From: Lautropia mirabilis
GTDB lineage: Bacteria > Pseudomonadota > Gammaproteobacteria > Burkholderiales > Burkholderiaceae_E
Length of the DNA: 64,000 nucleotides
Assembly (NCBI RefSeq): GCF_900637555.1
Contig: NZ_LR134378.1
Coordinates: forward strand, 2,180,001 to 2,244,000
Direction of reading: 5' to 3'
Every line of letters begins with the position of its first letter. The stretch's first letter is position 1. Shown in pieces: positions 40,285 to 49,090 of this stretch. The notes under the pieces were generated by a model. That model saw only the letters and a list, made by a program, of their open reading frames with translations, made no database searches and was not told the origin of the DNA. Position numbers and translations under genes: made by a program.

Positions 40285-40956
40285 TCACTCGTGGGTGTGG
40301 GGTGATTCGGGTCGCAGGCCACCATCGAGCATGTTCAGCACGCCCATGCCGGGAATGGTCAGGTCGGCGGGTTTCTGGTTGTCCGGGCAGGGGCCCAGCC
40401 AGCGCGCCTCGGTGTACTCGCTATCTTCGCGCCGGTTGTTGGCCAGCGGCGGCGAATAGAGGATGACGGTATCGATCCGGTAGTGCGACTGGAAGTCGCC
40501 CGTCACGGTGGACTGGCTGACGATGGTGGTTCGACTGTCCTTGCAGGTGGAGTCGGCCACCCAGTTGATGCCCACCCGCTTGAAGGCGCCCAGCTGGCAG
40601 GCGCCGCGCTTGCCCACCTTGCGGTCCAGGTGGTGTTCGGGCGTGTCGGTCTGCTCGCCAACGCACAGGCGCACGGGCGGCAGTCCCAGCTGTTCGCTGG
40701 CGCCGCTGCGGATCTCCCACAGCCCCGGCTTGCGCCGCGGATAGTCAAGCCGCCCGGGGCTGGCGATGCTGTCGAGCGGGACGATCAGCTCGCTGTCCAG
40801 TGCCTTGTCCTCCGAAGCAGCCTTGGCCGGCGTGGCCCAGGAGGCCAGGGCCACGACCGCGAGCAGGGCACACAGGGCCGCCCGGCCCGTGCGCAATGGC
40901 ACCGTTGGGGCAGCCAGGGAACCGAGCGTGTGCCGGCGGACAAGGGCAGATAGCAT
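40285..40956 (-). CDS. DUF3617-like secreted protein
   Basis: Begins MLSALVRRHTLGSL with a signal peptide (ALCALLAVVALASWATPAKA, cleavage near ATPAKA-AS). The mature part holds RKPGLWEIRSG followed by a CVGEQTD segment, the pattern of DUF3617 periplasmic proteins, with four cysteines (LCVGE, GACQLG, STCKDS, GPCPDN) likely forming disulfides. I use ATG 40956 (223 residues); the open frame continues to 41094. Function unknown. Confidence 0.7.
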   Translation of the reverse strand: MLSALVRRHTLGSLAAPTVPLRTGRAALCALLAVVALASWATPAKAASEDKALDSELIVPLDSIASPGRLDYPRRKPGLWEIRSGASEQLGLPPVRLCVGEQTDTPEHHLDRKVGKRGACQLGAFKRVGINWVADSTCKDSRTTIVSQSTVTGDFQSHYRIDTVILYSPPLANNRREDSEYTEARWLGPCPDNQKPADLTIPGMGVLNMLDGGLRPESPHTHE

Positions 40957-41270
40957 GGACGGGGCAGGTGGATTCACAAGGCCTCGGAGGACGGGATCGA
41001 GAGTGAGCGCCCGGGTGATCGGGCGCCTGGCGGGACCATGGTAATCGGTTGTGAACGGCTTGTCCTCGATATACAACGCATCCGGCCATGCCATGTCTCC
41101 ATGGCAGGGTGGGGCCTTTCATTCCCGTGGCTACCGGCCGCCGCGTGAATCGCGCGCATCCGGTCATGAAGGGGCCGCATGGGCAGCGCCGGGCGCTTCA
41201 TGCAGCCTGCAGCGCCCGGCACGGTGCGTGGCGCTGCAGGAGGCGGCATCTGCTTGCCGTCGGAGTGGAA
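40957..41270. other. Intergenic region with a 9-bp hairpin
   Basis: A perfect stem GCCGGGCGC/GCGCCCGGC at 41188-41220 lies just past the stop of the minus-strand gene ending at 41271, and may end its transcript although no T-run follows. Nothing else recognised. Confidence 0.4.
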
Positions 41271-41843
41271 TCAGTTGCTGCTCATCGCCTGCAGCTGGCT
41301 GGGGTGCACGCAGTCATCCACCAGACGCTGGCCACTCTTCTGGTTCATCAGCATCGACTTGTTGCGGATCTGGATGAACAGCGTCTCGCCGCGCACGTCT
41401 TCCAGGCGCAGCGCACCGGTGCTCGAGAGCACGGGCTTCATCAGCCACTGCTTGCCCTTGAATCCCAGATCCACATAGCCGGGATGCTGGGTGCTCTTGT
41501 TGATGCTGACGGTCTGGCGGAACTCGCACTGGCTGACGCCCAGGTTGACCCGGTCAAAGGCCGCCATCTGCTGGCTGTCGGCCGCCTGCACCATGATGGG
41601 TGCCAGTGCAGCGGCGGCTGCAGCCGCGTGACCGGCCTTGGCATGGGAGGCACCATGCTTGGCTGTCTTGCTGCCCTTGGCCTTGGCAGCCTTCTTCGTG
41701 GTGTGCGCGCCGTCGGTGGCGGCCTGCACGGACGGCGGCGACATCAGCATGCCGGCGGCAAGGACCACGGGCAGGGCGGCAAGCAGCGACAGGCGGCGGG
41801 CGCCGGCGGCACGGTGTTGGGAGAGGGAGGAGCTGAGATCCAT
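41271..41843 (-). CDS. Secreted hypothetical protein with Lys/Ala-rich N-terminal segment
   Basis: 190 residues. The signal peptide is LSLLAALPVVLAAGMLMSPPSVQA, then a Lys/Ala/His-rich low-complexity stretch (residues 44-80), then a compact domain of about 105 residues with two cysteines (SQCEFRQ, DDCVHPS) that probably pair. No family recognised. A good minus-strand promoter lies 265 bases upstream. It neighbours another small secreted protein, and both may be envelope proteins. Confidence 0.65.
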   Translation of the reverse strand: MDLSSSLSQHRAAGARRLSLLAALPVVLAAGMLMSPPSVQAATDGAHTTKKAAKAKGSKTAKHGASHAKAGHAAAAAAALAPIMVQAADSQQMAAFDRVNLGVSQCEFRQTVSINKSTQHPGYVDLGFKGKQWLMKPVLSSTGALRLEDVRGETLFIQIRNKSMLMNQKSGQRLVDDCVHPSQLQAMSSN

Positions 41844-42320
41844 GACAGGTTCCAGATGAGTCAGACTGCGACCGGCAGCACGGCCAGGACGTCGGCCGCT
41901 CGGTCGAAGCCCAGCCTGGCGGGCTCGGCTATCGTCGTCACGGCTGTTCTTCCAGGAGGGCGAATGTCAGGTTATCGGACCCACACCGTGGGCGCCGGGG
42001 CGGATGATCGTGCTGTCCCGCCACACCTTCATCGCGCACGCTGCCCAAGCAGGGAAGCAAGCGATGACGAGGCGCGCAGAGGACGTGTCGGTCAGGACAC
42101 CCATGGCGTAATAACTGACGGCCGAGAACCAGTCAAGGTGGGGAGACATTTTGTTCAACCCAGCCATGACCCGTTACAGGCGTTGTGCGATATTGAACAC
42201 TTTCTGATCGCACGATGCCTCGGAAAAACGCCGTGCAACCGCCCTGATCATCACATTGCGTGGTGCTGGATGGTGTAGGGTAGGCTGGGTGGTCTGGTCG
42301 CATGATGCCCTGGGGCGCAC
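41844..42320. other. Intergenic region CitE-like gene - secreted protein gene
   Basis: About 480 bases. The one element I can support is a minus-strand promoter at 42108-42136. No gene or RNA recognised; a 66-codon minus-strand frame (41967-42167) contains the promoter and looks non-coding. Confidence 0.4.
42108..42136 (-). promoter_or_regulatory. Promoter upstream of the small secreted protein gene
   Basis: On the minus strand TTGACT (42136-42131), a 17-base spacer, then TATTAC (42113-42108). It would give a ~260-base untranslated leader before the gene starting at 41843. Confidence 0.6.
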
Positions 42321-43328
42321 TCACGCGTCGCCGAAGAACGCGGCCTGCACGTCCGGGGGAAGCGGGACGCCAGTGCGCCACGCCTGCTGAAGCACGTGCC
42401 ACCAGTAGCGGTAGCTGGCACGATCGTGAAGCTCGTCGGCGTGACGGATGGGTCCCCAGTCGGCAGCCTGCGCAGCCAGCAGGATCTCGCCGGCTCGCCG
42501 GACATCCTGTGCGGGCGGCTGGAACGCGGCAATGATCGGCTCGACCTGGCGGGGGTGGATGCTCCACTTGCGCTGATAGCCAAAGTCCCGTGCGGCCCGC
42601 AGGGCATCCTCACCCGCTGCGGTGCCGTCGCCAATGGCCAGCGTGACGCTGTGCACCGCCACCTTGCCGTGGGCATGGGCCGCCAGCGAGATGTCGGTCA
42701 GTGCGCGGGCCAGCAGCGGATGCTCGAACTGACGTGCCCCATGCAGCGCATCGGCGCCGATGGCGCCCTCGAAGCTGCTCACGTAATCCATCAGCCCGAA
42801 ACACAGCGCCTGCACACGCGGATGAGCCGCGATGGCATGCACCTCGGCCAGTGCGGCAGGGCTTTCGATCAGCACCTGGAAGGGGACGGGCGTGGTCAGC
42901 CCCAGGCGTGCCTCGTGCTGCTGGCACAGGGTGCTGGCCGTGCAGATCTCGGCCACGCTGCGGACCTTGGGCAGCGTGAGATAGGCCAGCCGATGCCCGG
43001 CGTGGGTCATCAGCGTGTCCAGTTCGGCCTTGAAACAGCCATGAAAGACCGGATGGGTGCGCGCCCCCACCCGGTCAAAGCGATTGTCCGGAGAATCGAT
43101 GGCCTGGGCCATCCGCAGGGCGTGGCCCAGCTCGTCTCCGGCCGGTGCGCCATCTTCGCAGTCGGCCGTGATGTCCAGCACAGGCCCCAGTCGGCCCTGC
43201 AGGGCCAGCGACTTGGCCAGCAGGGCCGGACTGCCACAGTAATGGTCGCAGACGGGCAGCACAGGCCGCCTGACACGTTCCCGATACAGGACGGATCCGG
43301 GGGAACGGGGGGCGGCCTGGCTGCTCAT
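42321..43328 (-). CDS. HpcH/HpaI aldolase - citrate lyase beta-like (CitE-like) protein
   Basis: TIM-barrel enzyme that cleaves or forms C-C bonds of CoA-thioesters, related to malyl-CoA lyase. Mg/substrate motifs are TADCEDGAP (near residue 57), LIESPAALAEV (about 155) and FGLMDYVSSFEGAIG (about 180); WSIHPRQVEPI is the C-terminal family motif. 335 residues. It begins six bases after mdh ends, on the same strand, so it is probably co-transcribed with mdh, as in other Burkholderiales. The true substrate is not known. Confidence 0.88.
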   Translation of the reverse strand: MSSQAAPRSPGSVLYRERVRRPVLPVCDHYCGSPALLAKSLALQGRLGPVLDITADCEDGAPAGDELGHALRMAQAIDSPDNRFDRVGARTHPVFHGCFKAELDTLMTHAGHRLAYLTLPKVRSVAEICTASTLCQQHEARLGLTTPVPFQVLIESPAALAEVHAIAAHPRVQALCFGLMDYVSSFEGAIGADALHGARQFEHPLLARALTDISLAAHAHGKVAVHSVTLAIGDGTAAGEDALRAARDFGYQRKWSIHPRQVEPIIAAFQPPAQDVRRAGEILLAAQAADWGPIRHADELHDRASYRYWWHVLQQAWRTGVPLPPDVQAAFFGDA

Positions 43329-43333
43329 GGGGC

Positions 43334-44314
43334 TCAGCCCAGCAGGTGCTTGACGCCGTTGCGCTCGCCTTCCAGCTCTTCCAGCGTGGCGTTCATGCGC
43401 TCACGGCTGAAGGCGTCGATGTCCAGACCCTTGACGATCGTGTAGTCGCCGTTCTGGCAGGTGACGGGCATGCCGTAGATGACGCCTTCGGGGATCTCAT
43501 AGTCGCCCTGCGAGGGAACGCCCATGGTGACCCACTTGCCGTTGGTACCCAGCGCCCAGTCGCGCATGTGGTCGATGGCTGCATTGGCCGCCGAGGCAGC
43601 CGACGACAGGCCGCGTGCCTCGATGATGGCGGCACCGCGCTTGCCGACCGTCGGGATGAAGGTGTCCTTCACCCAGGCCTCGTCGTTGACCAGCTTGGGC
43701 ATGGCATCGCCGTTGCTGGAGGCAAAGCGGATGTCCGGATACATGGTGGGCGAGTGGTTGCCCCAGACCACCAGCTTCTCGATGGAATCGACCGTGCGGC
43801 CGGTCTTGGCGGCCAGCTGCGACAGGGCGCGGTTGTGGTCCAGGCGCAGCATGGCGGTGAAGTTCTTGGCCGGCAGATCGGGGGCCGACTTCATCGCGAT
43901 GTAGGCATTGGTGTTGGCCGGGTTGCCCACCACCAGCACCTTCACGTCACGGCTGGCATGGTCGTTGAGCGCCTTGCCCTGGACGGTGAAGATGGCGCCG
44001 TTGGCTTCCAGCAGGTCCTTGCGCTCCATGCCCTTGCTGCGCGGACGGGCACCCACCAGCAGGGCATAGTCGGCGTCCTTGAAGGCAACATTCGGATCGT
44101 CAGTGACGACGATGCCGGCCAGCAGCGGGAAGGCACAGTCTTCCAGCTCCATCACCACGCCCTTGACGGCTGCCATGGCGGGAGTGATGTCCAGCAGCTG
44201 CAGGATGACGGGCTGGTCCTTGCCCAGCATGTCCCCGTTGGCGATGCGGAACAGCAGGGAGTAGGCGATCTGGCCGGCGGCGCCGGTGACGGCAACACGT
44301 TTCGGAGCTTTCAT
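43334..44314 (-). CDS. mdh: Malate dehydrogenase
   Basis: NAD-dependent oxidation of malate to oxaloacetate. The Rossmann motif [13 protein letters not shown] is at the N-terminus, substrate arginines lie in [15 protein letters not shown], the motif [12 protein letters not shown] follows, and the catalytic His is in [13 protein letters not shown]. 326 residues, the length of the 'Burkholderia type' enzyme. It is divergent from sdhC across a 638-base gap. Confidence 0.97.
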   Translation of the reverse strand: MKAPKRVAVTGAAGQIAYSLLFRIANGDMLGKDQPVILQLLDITPAMAAVKGVVMELEDCAFPLLAGIVVTDDPNVAFKDADYALLVGARPRSKGMERKDLLEANGAIFTVQGKALNDHASRDVKVLVVGNPANTNAYIAMKSAPDLPAKNFTAMLRLDHNRALSQLAAKTGRTVDSIEKLVVWGNHSPTMYPDIRFASSNGDAMPKLVNDEAWVKDTFIPTVGKRGAAIIEARGLSSAASAANAAIDHMRDWALGTNGKWVTMGVPSQGDYEIPEGVIYGMPVTCQNGDYTIVKGLDIDAFSRERMNATLEELEGERNGVKHLLG

Positions 44315-44952
44315 GACGGAAATGTCCCCAGTGAGGTTGGAAAAGGTGATCGTTAAACATGTTACCGCAGACTCTTTCCGGGCAGCTTCGGGAGAACCCC
44401 AATGGCGCTACCTTACACAGGGGCTTCCGGGGGCCTTGTGAGGAACATTGCCCGGCCGGAAACGGGGAGGGCGGCCGTCCGTGAGTAACCTCCGCCCCAC
44501 CGGCATGAAAATATGTTTTGCAATTCTCGCCCGTGCCGGGGATTGGGAGTAGCTTTGCGCCAGGAGGAGAAACATGTGAACGAACGCCCGAACCTGGCGT
44601 GCCGTCGGCAATTCGCCACGGACTGCTGGCAAGGGCGTTCAGCGTTCAAATTCCTTGATCTTGCGCAGATTTGCAGGGTGTGGTCGCGTTGTTCGGGCAC
44701 AAAAAATGCGTAACAATAGGTCATTATCCCTATGGTCAGGCGGGTTGTACCCCCCGATACTGGTCACTGACCCGGTTGCGGGAAGTCGTGGCACCTCCGC
44801 CAGGTCGCTCCTGTGGCAGGTGACCGTGACTCATCGGAGGCGGCATCCGGGTCTTTTGCAAGGAACCGGCAAGGGCATGACAGTGCCCAGGGCCGTTTCC
44901 CGGATCACTGGCATGGAAAGCATTCTCAGGCAATAGAGGACGGAGGATCGTT
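44315..44952. other. Divergent intergenic region mdh - sdhC
   Basis: 638 bases with no supportable gene. It holds the candidate sdh promoter at 44689-44716. On the mdh side GCGGTAACATG about 50 bases before the start may contain the mdh -10. Relatives often carry a GntR-type regulator here; I find none. Confidence 0.45.
44689..44717 (+). promoter_or_regulatory. Candidate promoter of the sdh operon
   Basis: TTGTTC (44689-44694), a 16-base spacer rich in A, then TAACAAT (44711-44717), about 235 bases before sdhC. Confidence 0.5.
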
Positions 44953-45459
44953 ATGACAGACACCAAGGCCGGCAACGGCACAGAAGTGGTCAACATGGGC
45001 GTCTCGATGGCGCCCGGCCACCCGGGAGAGAATCCCGAGGCACGGCGCGCCAGGCGGGCCGCCGTCAGGAAACCCACCAACGTCGGCCTGGACCAGTTGC
45101 TGGGTCATTATCTTCCGGCCATGGCGCCGGCTGCGCAGGTTTCCATCCTGCATCGTGCAAGCGGGGCGCTGATGTTCCTCATCGGCATCCCGTTCATGCT
45201 TTATCTGCTCTCCCAGAGCATCACGTCCGAATCCAGCTTCGAGGTCTACTCGGCCGTGGTCCATTCCTGGCTTGGCAAACTCGTTCTTCTGGTGCTGATA
45301 TGGTCGTTCTGTCATCACATGGCTGCGGGATTCCGCTTCATTGTTCTCGACATGCATTTCCTTACGGAGAAATCCAAGGCCATGTTCAGTGCGAAGGTCG
45401 TCCTGGCCGTCAGCCTCACGATGACCGTCATCTTCGGCGGCTTGCTGCTCCTTTCCTGA
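44953..45459 (+). CDS. sdhC: Succinate dehydrogenase cytochrome b556 subunit
   Basis: Membrane anchor that binds heme b and ubiquinone with SdhD. Three transmembrane helices span about 72-92, 107-127 and 145-167. The conserved SILHRASG precedes helix 1, and the likely heme ligand is H122 in FCHHMAAGFRFIVLD. A ~40-residue polar N-terminal extension makes it 168 residues against ~129 in E. coli. GGAGG lies before the ATG. First gene of sdhCDAB-E-gltA. Confidence 0.94.
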   Translation: MTDTKAGNGTEVVNMGVSMAPGHPGENPEARRARRAAVRKPTNVGLDQLLGHYLPAMAPAAQVSILHRASGALMFLIGIPFMLYLLSQSITSESSFEVYSAVVHSWLGKLVLLVLIWSFCHHMAAGFRFIVLDMHFLTEKSKAMFSAKVVLAVSLTMTVIFGGLLLLS

Positions 45460-45497
45460 ACTGCTTTCCCTCATCCCTTTCGTCATCAAGGTTCGAC

Positions 45498-45848
45498 ATG
45501 ACCATTCAGCGAATCGTGTCCGGCGCCCATTACGGCCTGCGCGACTGGCTCGCCCAGCGCATCACGGGCCTCATCATGGCGCTCTACACCATCTTCCTTC
45601 TCTGTAGCGTCTGTACGCTGCCCCAGCTCGACTACATCTCCTGGTCGCAGCTCTTTCAGGGGCAGTTCATGAAGGTGGCCACCATGGTGGCCGTGCTGGC
45701 GCTCATCTACCACGCCTGGGTCGGCATCCGCGACCTGTACATGGACTATCTGAAAAACACGCTGGTGCGCCTGGTGCTCGAAGTGGGCACCCTCGTGCTG
45801 CTGACGGGCTACGCCTTCTGGGCAGCCTTCATCCTCTGGAGAGCATAA
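45498..45848 (+). CDS. sdhD: Succinate dehydrogenase membrane anchor subunit
   Basis: Second heme/quinone-binding anchor. It starts MTIQRIVSGAHYGLRDW at 45498 (116 residues; the open frame begins earlier inside sdhC). Three helices, with heme ligand H72 in YHAWVGIRDLYMDY, the family motif. It ends four bases before the sdhA ATG. Confidence 0.94.
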   Translation: MTIQRIVSGAHYGLRDWLAQRITGLIMALYTIFLLCSVCTLPQLDYISWSQLFQGQFMKVATMVAVLALIYHAWVGIRDLYMDYLKNTLVRLVLEVGTLVLLTGYAFWAAFILWRA

Positions 45849-45852
45849 GGAC

Positions 45853-47643
45853 ATGGTCGACTATCTGAACAAGCTCTCCAACAGTCTGCCGCGCCGCAAG
45901 TTCGACGCGGTCATCGTCGGTGCCGGTGGCGCCGGCATGCGCTGCTCGCTGCAGCTGGCCGAGGCCGGCTACAACGTCGCCGTGCTCTCCAAGGTGTTCC
46001 CCACCCGTTCGCACACGGTGGCGGCACAGGGCGGCATCGGGGCCTCGCTGGGCAACATGAGCGAGGACAACTGGTACTGGCACATGTTCGACACCGTCAA
46101 GGGCTCCGACTATCTCGGTGACCAGGACGCCATCGAATTCATGTGCCGTCAGGCGCCCCAGGTCGTCTACGAGCTCGAGCACTTCGGCATGCCGTTCGAC
46201 CGCAACCCCGACGGCACCATCTACCAGCGTCCGTTCGGGGGCCACTCGGCCAACCTGGGCGAAAAGCCCGTGCCGCGCGCCTGTGCGGCCGCCGACCGTA
46301 CCGGCCACGCACTGCTGCACACGCTTTACCAGCGTAACGTCAGGGCACGCACCACCTTCTTCGTCGAATGGATGGCACTGGACCTGATCCGCAACGCCGA
46401 AGGCGACGTGCTGGGCGTGGTGGCCCTGGAAATGGAAACCGGCGAGGTCATGATCCTCGAAGCCAAGGTGACGGTGCTGGCCACCGGGGGCGCAGGCCGC
46501 ATCTGGCAGGCTTCCACCAACGCCTACATCAACACCGGCGACGGCCTGGGCATGTGTGCCCGTGCCGGCATCCCGCTGCAGGACATGGAGTTCTGGCAGT
46601 TCCACCCCACCGGCGTGGCCAACGCCGGCGTGCTCATCACCGAGGGCGTGCGGGGCGAGGGCGGCATCCTGCTGAACAAGGACGGCGAGCGCTTCATGGA
46701 GCGCTATGCGCCCACGCTGAAGGACCTGGCACCGCGCGACTTCGTGTCGCGCTCGATGGACCAGGAGATCAAGGAAGGACGCGGCTGCGGCCCGCACGGT
46801 GATCACGTGCTGCTCAAGCTCGATCACCTGGGCGCCGAGAAGATCCTCAAGCGCCTGCCTTCCATCCGCGAGATCGCGCTCAAGTTCGCCAACGTCGATC
46901 CCATCAAGGAACCCATCCCGGTCGTGCCCACCATCCACTATCAGATGGGTGGCATCCCCACCAACTATCATGGTCAGGTGGTGGTTCCCAAGGGCGACAA
47001 CCCGTCCAACGTGGTCCGCGGCCTGTACGCCATCGGCGAATGCGCCTGCGTGTCCGTGCACGGCGCCAACCGTCTGGGTACCAACTCGCTGCTCGACCTG
47101 GTGGTGTTCGGCCGTGCCGCCGGCAACCACATCGTCGAATCGGGCTTCAAGAACGAGAAACATCAGCCGCTGCCCGTCAACTCCGGCGACTTCTCGCTGG
47201 CACGCGTGGCCAAGCTCGACGGTTCCACCTCGGGCGAGCGGGTGCAGGACGTGGCCGGCGACATCCGCCGCGACATGCAGTCGCACTGCGGCGTGTTCCG
47301 TACCTCGGCGCTGCTCTCCGAAGGTGTGGGCAAGATCCTCAGCCACGTCAAGCGTGCCGAGGACATCCACCTGCGCGACAAGTCCCAGGTGTTCAACACG
47401 GCCCGTGTCGAGGCGCTGGAGCTGGCCAACCTGATCGAGGTCGCCAAGGCCACCATCATCTCGGCCGAGGCCCGCAAGGAAAGCCGTGGTGCCCACGCTC
47501 ACAGCGACTATCCGCAGCGCGACGACGAGAACTGGATGCGTCACACGCTCTGGCATTCGGAAGACAACAGCCTCACGTACAAGCCGGTGGTGCTCAAGCC
47601 GCTCACCGTCGAGTACTTCAAGCCGAAGCCGCGCACGTTCTGA
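45853..47643 (+). CDS. sdhA: Succinate dehydrogenase flavoprotein subunit
   Basis: Oxidises succinate to fumarate with covalent FAD. FAD motif GAGGAG is at 23-28, the flavinylation histidine is H54 in TRSHTVAAQGG, and the catalytic arginine region is HGANRLGTNSLLDLVVFG. 596 residues. Its flavin is attached with the help of SdhE, encoded later in the same operon. Confidence 0.98.
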   Translation: MVDYLNKLSNSLPRRKFDAVIVGAGGAGMRCSLQLAEAGYNVAVLSKVFPTRSHTVAAQGGIGASLGNMSEDNWYWHMFDTVKGSDYLGDQDAIEFMCRQAPQVVYELEHFGMPFDRNPDGTIYQRPFGGHSANLGEKPVPRACAAADRTGHALLHTLYQRNVRARTTFFVEWMALDLIRNAEGDVLGVVALEMETGEVMILEAKVTVLATGGAGRIWQASTNAYINTGDGLGMCARAGIPLQDMEFWQFHPTGVANAGVLITEGVRGEGGILLNKDGERFMERYAPTLKDLAPRDFVSRSMDQEIKEGRGCGPHGDHVLLKLDHLGAEKILKRLPSIREIALKFANVDPIKEPIPVVPTIHYQMGGIPTNYHGQVVVPKGDNPSNVVRGLYAIGECACVSVHGANRLGTNSLLDLVVFGRAAGNHIVESGFKNEKHQPLPVNSGDFSLARVAKLDGSTSGERVQDVAGDIRRDMQSHCGVFRTSALLSEGVGKILSHVKRAEDIHLRDKSQVFNTARVEALELANLIEVAKATIISAEARKESRGAHAHSDYPQRDDENWMRHTLWHSEDNSLTYKPVVLKPLTVEYFKPKPRTF

Positions 47644-47717
47644 TTCCGCATCCTTTCCATTGAGCATTGCGCGTCCGTGGCCTTCGGGTTGCGGACGCCG
47701 ACCGACAAGGGCACAAA

Positions 47718-48440
47718 ATGGCCAATACCGATCGTCGGAGAATGAAGTTCTCCATCTACCGTTTCGATCCGGACAAGGATCAGAAACCCTACATGCAGGA
47801 CATCGAGGTCGAGCTGCTGCCGACCGACAAGATGCTGCTGGACGCGCTGATGCGCATCAAGGCTGAAGTGGACGAAAGCTTCGCCTTCCGTCGTTCCTGT
47901 CGTGAGGGCGTCTGCGGTTCCGACGCCATGAACATCAACGGCAAGAACAGCCTGGCGTGCATCACCAACCTGAAGACGCTGAAGGAGCCGGTGGTCCTCA
48001 AGCCGCTGCCGGGCCTGCCGGTCATTCGCGACCTCATCGTCGACATGACGCAGTTCTTCAAGCAGTACGAATCCATCAAGCCGTACCTGATCAACGACAC
48101 CCAGCCGCCCGAGAAGGAGCGTCTGCAGTCGCCCGTGGACCGCGAGGAACTGGACGGCCTGTACGAGTGCATCCTGTGCGCGTGCTGCTCCACGTCGTGC
48201 CCGTCGTTCTGGTGGAACCCCGACAAGTTCGTCGGTCCTGCCGGCCTGCTGGCCGCCTACCGCTTCCTGGCCGATACGCGCGACCAGGCCACCAATGAGC
48301 GTCTGGACAACCTGGAAGATCCGTACCGGCTCTTCCGTTGCCACACCATCATGAACTGCGTCGATGTCTGCCCGAAGGGGCTGAACCCCACGCGGGCCAT
48401 CGGCAAGATCAAGGAACTGATGGTCCGACGGACCGTGTAA
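47718..48440 (+). CDS. sdhB: Succinate dehydrogenase iron-sulfur subunit
   Basis: Carries electrons from FAD to quinone through three Fe-S clusters. The 2Fe-2S ligands are C61, C66, D69 and C81 (CREGVCGSDAMN, NSLAC), with Asp as in E. coli. The 4Fe-4S and 3Fe-4S cysteines are in YECILCACCSTSCPS and CHTIMNCVDVCPKGLNP. The start at 47718 (MANTDRRRMKFSIYRF) has AAGG upstream; 240 residues. Confidence 0.98.
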   Translation: MANTDRRRMKFSIYRFDPDKDQKPYMQDIEVELLPTDKMLLDALMRIKAEVDESFAFRRSCREGVCGSDAMNINGKNSLACITNLKTLKEPVVLKPLPGLPVIRDLIVDMTQFFKQYESIKPYLINDTQPPEKERLQSPVDREELDGLYECILCACCSTSCPSFWWNPDKFVGPAGLLAAYRFLADTRDQATNERLDNLEDPYRLFRCHTIMNCVDVCPKGLNPTRAIGKIKELMVRRTV

Positions 48441-48626
48441 CGACGCCTGCTGCCGCAGGGTTGCTGTCCACGGGGCGTCCCCGGCAGTCTTCCTGTCCCC
48501 ACCCGTCGTTCCCGCCGTCCAGCATCCGGACGGCGGACCTTTGCGCGGGCGGGGCGACAGGAGGCGCTGTCGGGACGCTCCTTTCCATTTTCGCCCCCCA
48601 GGGCGCGCCAATTGGGGAAAATACCG

Positions 48627-48923
48627 ATGTCCGGCAACAATCACATCGCATCGCCCGAGGCAGACGACGAAGCTGCCGCCCGTTTTCGCCGACTGCGCTG
48701 GCGCACACGGCGCGGGCTGCTGGAAAACGACATCCTGCTCCATCGCCTGCTGGACAGCCGCGCCAGCCAGGGCTTTCTCGAATCCGAACTGCAGGCGCTC
48801 GATCAGCTGCTGGATCTGACCGATCCGGTCCTGCTGGACCTGATCCTGGAGCGCAGCCAGCCTGAAGGCGATCTGGACACGCCGGAAATCCGGGCGCTGT
48901 TGACCGAGATCCGGGCGCTCTGA
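48627..48923 (+). CDS. sdhE: FAD assembly factor SdhE
   Basis: Small helical protein that promotes FAD attachment to SdhA. The family motif R-G-x-x-E appears as RRGLLEND near residue 30, followed by LLDLTDPVLLDLIL. I use ATG 48627 (98 residues); TTG 48612 would add five residues. Position between sdhB and gltA is standard. Confidence 0.93.
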   Translation: MSGNNHIASPEADDEAAARFRRLRWRTRRGLLENDILLHRLLDSRASQGFLESELQALDQLLDLTDPVLLDLILERSQPEGDLDTPEIRALLTEIRAL

Positions 48924-48959
48924 GGGAAACCCCCTGTCCTCTGAGGGAAACCCCTGTCT
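48918..48959. repeat. Tandem 20/21-base duplication after sdhE
   Basis: CTCTGAGGGAAACCCCCTGTC is followed directly by CTCTGAGGGAAACCCCTGTC, differing by one C. The first copy includes the last Leu codon and the stop of sdhE. It looks like a recent short duplication. Confidence 0.75.
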
Positions 48960-49090
48960 CCTGCATCTTGCGCTTAAGGGCTAAGATTCGGTAACGGAGC
49001 AAAAGCCGGTAGGCGCCATCTCCGCCTTGCAGTGCGCCGACTGCCCTCATGGTCCGGCCCCTGTCCTGATATCACTTTGGAAGGAAGACA

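Noticed and set aside
44408..44724. Two overlapping minus-strand frames in the mdh-sdhC gap
   Set aside because: No similarity, no ribosome site, and they cover the likely promoter region.
48945..48990. Similarity between the region before gltA (antisense RKMQET) and the C-terminus of the orphan antitoxin (DRKMQET)
   Set aside because: Only a 14-base DNA match; several such matches are expected by chance in 64 kb of GC-rich sequence.
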